From Acidobacteriota bacterium (GTDB lineage: Bacteria; Acidobacteriota; Terriglobia; Terriglobales; Acidobacteriaceae): a stretch of 7,289 nt of DNA. The position numbers and the translations under genes were made by a program. Position 1 is the first letter of the stretch. Each line of letters begins with the position of its first letter. The notes below the pieces were generated by a model, which was given only the letters and a program-made list of their open reading frames with translations, did no database searches and was not told the DNA's origin. The stretch is from positions 1 to 7,289 of the forward strand of contig JAJYBT010000110.1 in NCBI GenBank assembly GCA_021778875.1. The letters run 5' to 3'. Positions 4,889 to 7,289 of the stretch are shown here, in pieces.

Positions 4889-6970
4889 ATGGTTTCACTT
4901 CCCCGTCGTTCCTTGCTCGCCGTGGGGTTGATGTTGTTTGCCTTATTCGCAGCCCCGTCACAGTCCACAGCTCAGTCCAGCGCCCCGGTGCTTGCAGTCG
5001 ATGGCCTCGGCAAAGGCGCCGCGCCGCTCGATGGGCCGTGGCAGTTTCATTTGGGTGACAACCCGGCATGGGCGCTGCCGCAAACCGGCGACGACCAGTA
5101 CAGCGTCGGCTGGGAGCAGCTCAGCCCGGACAAAACCTGGGGCGCGCAGGGCCACCCGGCCTACACCGGCTTCGCCTGGTATCGGAAGCACATCCGGATC
5201 TCGCCAGCGCCCGGCGCATCGCCCGACGTTGCCCTGCTGATTCGCCATATCGATGACGTTTATGAAATCTACTGGAACGGCCAGCTCATCGGCCGCCATG
5301 GCACGATGCCTCCACACCCCTCCTGGCCGTATGTCCCGCCGGCCCAGACCTTCGGCATGGGATCCGCGCGGGACGGCGTGCTAGCCCTGCGCGTGTGGAA
5401 AGGGCCCCTGACCTCGCTCGATTCCGACAAACTGGGCGGGCTGTATGCGGCGCCAATCGTCGGCAGCCCGGCGGCCATCGCTGGCTTGAAAGCCGAATTC
5501 GACTACACCTGGCTGCGCAGCCGACAGTATGGCTTCGGCTTGAATTCGCTCTACTTTCTCGTGATGGTGCTCAGCCTGCTGGCGTGGATGCGCAACCGCT
5601 CGCAGCGCGTCGTTCTCTGGATGGCCGTCTTCAGCGGCGCGCCTGTGCTGATCACCCTGCTGGTCGGGCTCCGCATTCCCTTCTCCTTCAACTTCGCTCT
5701 CGGCTGGCAGCAACCCGTTCTGGCTCTGGCAGACATCGGCCTCTGGTTCCTTCTTCTCTATCTCCTCAAGCTGGACGAATCTCCCACCTTCGTACATCTC
5801 ACGCGCCTGCTGGCGATCAGCAGCATCTGCGCCACTTCCCTTGACGGCCTGCTGGTCATGCTGGACTGGAGCGATCCGCTCATCACGTCCTGGGTGCAAG
5901 CGGCAGACGGCGTCTTGACTGTGGTGTTCACCGTCGCCGAGGCCTATCCGCTGGTGCTGGTGGCCGCCGCGCTTCGCAAACGCCTGGACGCCACGCGCTG
6001 GATGGTTGCAATAGCCGCGCTTCTCGACGGCATGATCTCCGTGGTGCATATCGCCGTGCAGCAGGGCAGCCGCTACACGCACTGGACGCTCGGCGAAAAG
6101 ATCGGCGCGCCGCTGTTCACCATCAACGGCAACATCTTTACCGCGCAGACCATCGCCAGCACCCTCCTGCTGCTCTCCATCATCTATGCGGTCTACCGCT
6201 ACCTGCAGGACTCAATCAGGCGCCAGAACGCGATGGAGCAGGAGTTCAAAAGCGCGCGCGAACTGCAGCAGGTTCTCATTCCAGAAACCATCCCCGCCAT
6301 TCCCGGATTCGCCCTGAGCAGCGCCTATCGGCCCGCGCAGGAGGTCGGCGGCGACTTCTTCCAGATCATGCCGCTGGAAGGTGACCGCACCGGCTCGACG
6401 CTCATCATCCTGGGCGACGTGAGCGGCAAAGGCCTAAGAGCCGCCATGACCGTGTCGCTCATCGTGGGAGCGGTGCGCACACTGGCCCGCTTCGCGCCCA
6501 ACCCCGCGGAAATGCTGGCTGAACTGAACCACAGGCTCTTCGGCCGGCTCCAGGGAGGCTTCGCCACCTGCCTGGTGCTGCGGCTGGACCCCGGCGGCCA
6601 TTGCGTCATCGCCAGCGCCGGCCACCCGGCCCCGTTCCTCAACAAGCAGGAACTCGGCTTGCCGGGAGCGCTGCCGCTCGGCGTCGTAGCCACCGCCCAA
6701 TACGAAGAGACAGCGATGCGCCTCCACGAGGGCGACCACTTTGCCTGCTACACCGACGGCCTGCTCGAGGCCCGCAGCGCCAGCGGGGAGATCTTCAGCT
6801 TCGAGCGGCTAAGCGCGCTCTTCTCCTCCCGCCCGGACGCCGCCAAGGCCATGGAAGCCGCCGTGGATTTCGGCCAGGATGACGACATCACCGTCCTCAC
6901 CTTTACCCGGCTGGGCACCGGCGAACGGTCCACAACAACCATTTCCGTGCCGAAGTTTGCACCCGTTTAA
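4889..6970 (+). CDS. Membrane sensor phosphatase: 7TMR-DISM-like receptor fused to an RsbU/SpoIIE PP2C domain
   Basis: The 693-aa protein has a signal peptide (1-29), then a periplasmic beta-rich domain (about 45-180; DGPWQF at 48-53, YEIYWNGQLIG at 125-135) resembling the sugar-binding fold of 7TMR-DISM receptors. Seven membrane helices follow at about 215-234, 241-262, 277-295, 303-325, 338-361, 371-391 and 408-437. A short coiled linker (445-470, ARELQQVLIP) joins them to a cytoplasmic PP2C/SpoIIE domain to about 673. The metal-binding acids are present: Asp489 in EVGGDFF, Asp510 in GDVSGKG, Asp623 in YTDGLLEAR, and Asp665/666 in GQDDDITVLTF. It should therefore be an active Ser/Thr phosphatase, probably acting on an anti-sigma antagonist, with the periplasmic domain sensing a ligand. 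No antagonist or RsbW-type kinase lies next to it. GGAG is 12 nt before the ATG, a longish spacing. Confidence 0.93.
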   Translation: MVSLPRRSLLAVGLMLFALFAAPSQSTAQSSAPVLAVDGLGKGAAPLDGPWQFHLGDNPAWALPQTGDDQYSVGWEQLSPDKTWGAQGHPAYTGFAWYRKHIRISPAPGASPDVALLIRHIDDVYEIYWNGQLIGRHGTMPPHPSWPYVPPAQTFGMGSARDGVLALRVWKGPLTSLDSDKLGGLYAAPIVGSPAAIAGLKAEFDYTWLRSRQYGFGLNSLYFLVMVLSLLAWMRNRSQRVVLWMAVFSGAPVLITLLVGLRIPFSFNFALGWQQPVLALADIGLWFLLLYLLKLDESPTFVHLTRLLAISSICATSLDGLLVMLDWSDPLITSWVQAADGVLTVVFTVAEAYPLVLVAAALRKRLDATRWMVAIAALLDGMISVVHIAVQQGSRYTHWTLGEKIGAPLFTINGNIFTAQTIASTLLLLSIIYAVYRYLQDSIRRQNAMEQEFKSARELQQVLIPETIPAIPGFALSSAYRPAQEVGGDFFQIMPLEGDRTGSTLIILGDVSGKGLRAAMTVSLIVGAVRTLARFAPNPAEMLAELNHRLFGRLQGGFATCLVLRLDPGGHCVIASAGHPAPFLNKQELGLPGALPLGVVATAQYEETAMRLHEGDHFACYTDGLLEARSASGEIFSFERLSALFSSRPDAAKAMEAAVDFGQDDDITVLTFTRLGTGERSTTTISVPKFAPV

Positions 6971-7013
6971 AAGCCAGCGGCCAAGTACTCGAATCCAGAC
7001 TCAACGTATCTAG

Positions 7014-7044
7014 TTGACATATATGACAGTTATATTCTTATCTT
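7014..7044 (+). promoter_or_regulatory. Candidate promoter for hsp20
   Basis: A perfect -35 hexamer TTGACA (7014-7019) lies in an AT-rich stretch. The best -10 is TATCTT (7039-7044), 4/6 to consensus with a 19-bp spacer, so the pair is imperfect. Transcription would start near 7050 and give a leader of about 115 nt containing the whole hairpin at 7092-7158. An alternative is the extended -10 TGCTATAGT at 7085-7093, which has no good -35 and would begin the RNA inside the hairpin. Confidence 0.4.
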
Positions 7045-7071
7045 AAATATGAGCACATTTCACTCATATTT
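7045..7071. repeat. Perfect 9-9-9 inverted repeat, candidate heat-shock operator
   Basis: AAATATGAG (7045-7053) is repeated inverted as CTCATATTT (7063-7071) across a 9-bp spacer. The geometry equals that of CIRCE, the HrcA operator (9-bp arms, 9-bp spacer), but the sequence does not match TTAGCACTC/GAGTGCTAA. It lies 94 bp before the hsp20 start, at or just after the expected transcription start of the TTGACA promoter, where a repressor would block initiation. Confidence 0.6.
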
Positions 7072-7091
7072 TATGAAGCGTTTGTGCTATA

Positions 7092-7158
7092 GTTCTATCA
7101 GAATGATTGAGCGGCTGGGATTCTACCCGCCCCATCACTCAGACATCATTTGGAGGAC
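7092..7158 (+). promoter_or_regulatory. Leader hairpin covering the hsp20 Shine-Dalgarno, RNA-thermometer-like
   Basis: GTTCT (7092-7096) pairs with AGGAC (7154-7158), and TCA (7098-7100) with TGG (7151-7153), using two G·U pairs and two single-nucleotide bulges (A7097, G7101). AATGAT (7102-7107) pairs with ATCATT (7145-7150), TGAG (7108-7111) with CTCA (7138-7141) across a 3-nt bulge, and GGG/CCC (7117-7119 with 7126-7128) closes the apex. The entire GGAGGA ribosome binding site is thus in a weak, bulged stem, as in thermometers of other small heat-shock genes. The pairing was traced by hand and no energy was computed. Confidence 0.5.
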
Positions 7159-7164
7159 AAATTC

Positions 7165-7289
7165 ATGGCCATCACTCGTTGGGATCCATTCCGTGAAGTC
7201 ATCTCATTGCAAAACCGCTTTCACTCGATCTTTCGCGATTTCAAAGAAAGCGAGGGTCCGTTGACCACTGCAAACTTCGTGCCTCCGGT
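7165..7289 (+). CDS. Hsp20/alpha-crystallin small heat-shock protein, N-terminal fragment
   Basis: The 41 visible codons give MAITRWDPFREVISLQNRF and continue to a FVPP just before the window ends. The WDPFRE(V)xxLQxxxxxxF opening is typical of bacterial Hsp20 chaperones (usually about 140-160 aa), ATP-independent holdases that bind unfolding proteins. The alpha-crystallin domain itself is beyond the window, so the assignment rests on the N-terminal signature. The start is firm: GGAGG at 7152-7156 is 8 nt before ATG 7165. The unusual AT-rich leader with an inverted repeat and a hairpin over this ribosome binding site fits heat-controlled expression. It follows the phosphatase gene by 194 bp and seems to have its own promoter. 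Confidence 0.82.
   Translation, partial: MAITRWDPFREVISLQNRFHSIFRDFKESEGPLTTANFVPP

Noticed and set aside
5381..6082. Minus-strand ORF of 233 aa inside the phosphatase gene
   Set aside because: It is antisense to the membrane domain, and its His/Gln/Glu-rich composition is typical of the complement of hydrophobic codons.
7045..7071. CIRCE element for HrcA
   Set aside because: The geometry fits, but the arms share almost nothing with TTAGCACTC/GAGTGCTAA. Kept only as an inverted repeat.
7106..7135. Sigma-32-like promoter (TTGA...CCCCAT) before hsp20
   Set aside because: CCCCAT at 7130-7135 fits the -10, but the TTGA at 7107-7110 lacks the CTTGAA context and the spacing is too long. The start would also lie too close to the ribosome binding site.

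Overview
This 7.3 kb window is a GC-rich bacterial chromosomal segment with ordinary housekeeping and signalling content. The gene set suggests a soil bacterium of the Acidobacteriota (Terriglobia/Acidobacteriaceae type): a JAB/M67 peptidase near a MoeB/ThiF enzyme, a secreted alanine-rich hypothetical protein, a DUF971 protein, a TSUP permease, and a 7TMR-DISM-like receptor fused to an RsbU/SpoIIE phosphatase. This assignment is inference from gene content and protein style; there is no rRNA or marker gene here. No mobile element, CRISPR array, tRNA or rRNA was seen.

Layout. (1) 1-2193, minus strand: the 5' part of a MoeB/ThiF-type adenylyltransferase, a secreted two-module protein of unknown function with its own promoter and terminator, and a JAB/M67 metallopeptidase with a complete JAMM motif. 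Peptidase plus E1-like enzyme is the usual pairing of sulfur-carrier (ThiS/MoaD/CysO) chemistry, but no carrier protein is visible. (2) 2194-2272: a 79-bp divergent intergenic region filled by a long inverted repeat. (3) 2273-3171, plus strand: an unrecognised 151-aa protein and a PilZ (c-di-GMP receptor) protein, the latter with its ribosome binding site inside a hairpin. (4) 3168-4775, minus strand: a tight operon of TSUP permease, SemiSWEET sugar transporter and DUF971 zinc-binding-like protein, meeting the PilZ gene tail to tail at a shared CTAG. (5) 4889-6970, plus strand: a membrane sensor phosphatase. (6) 6971-7164: an AT-rich regulatory region leading into the start of an Hsp20 small heat-shock protein gene that runs off the window.

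The most interesting signals are in the non-coding DNA. The Hsp20 leader holds a perfect 9-9-9 inverted repeat (CIRCE spacing, but not CIRCE sequence) and then a long imperfect hairpin whose 3' strand covers the whole Shine-Dalgarno sequence, as in RNA thermometers. The divergent JAB/hypothetical region has a 20-bp inverted repeat with 18 matches. The PilZ start is masked by a 10-bp stem that ribosomes finishing the upstream gene should open. I see no convincing new multi-gene system. The regulatory structures and the two unknown proteins are what deserve a second look.
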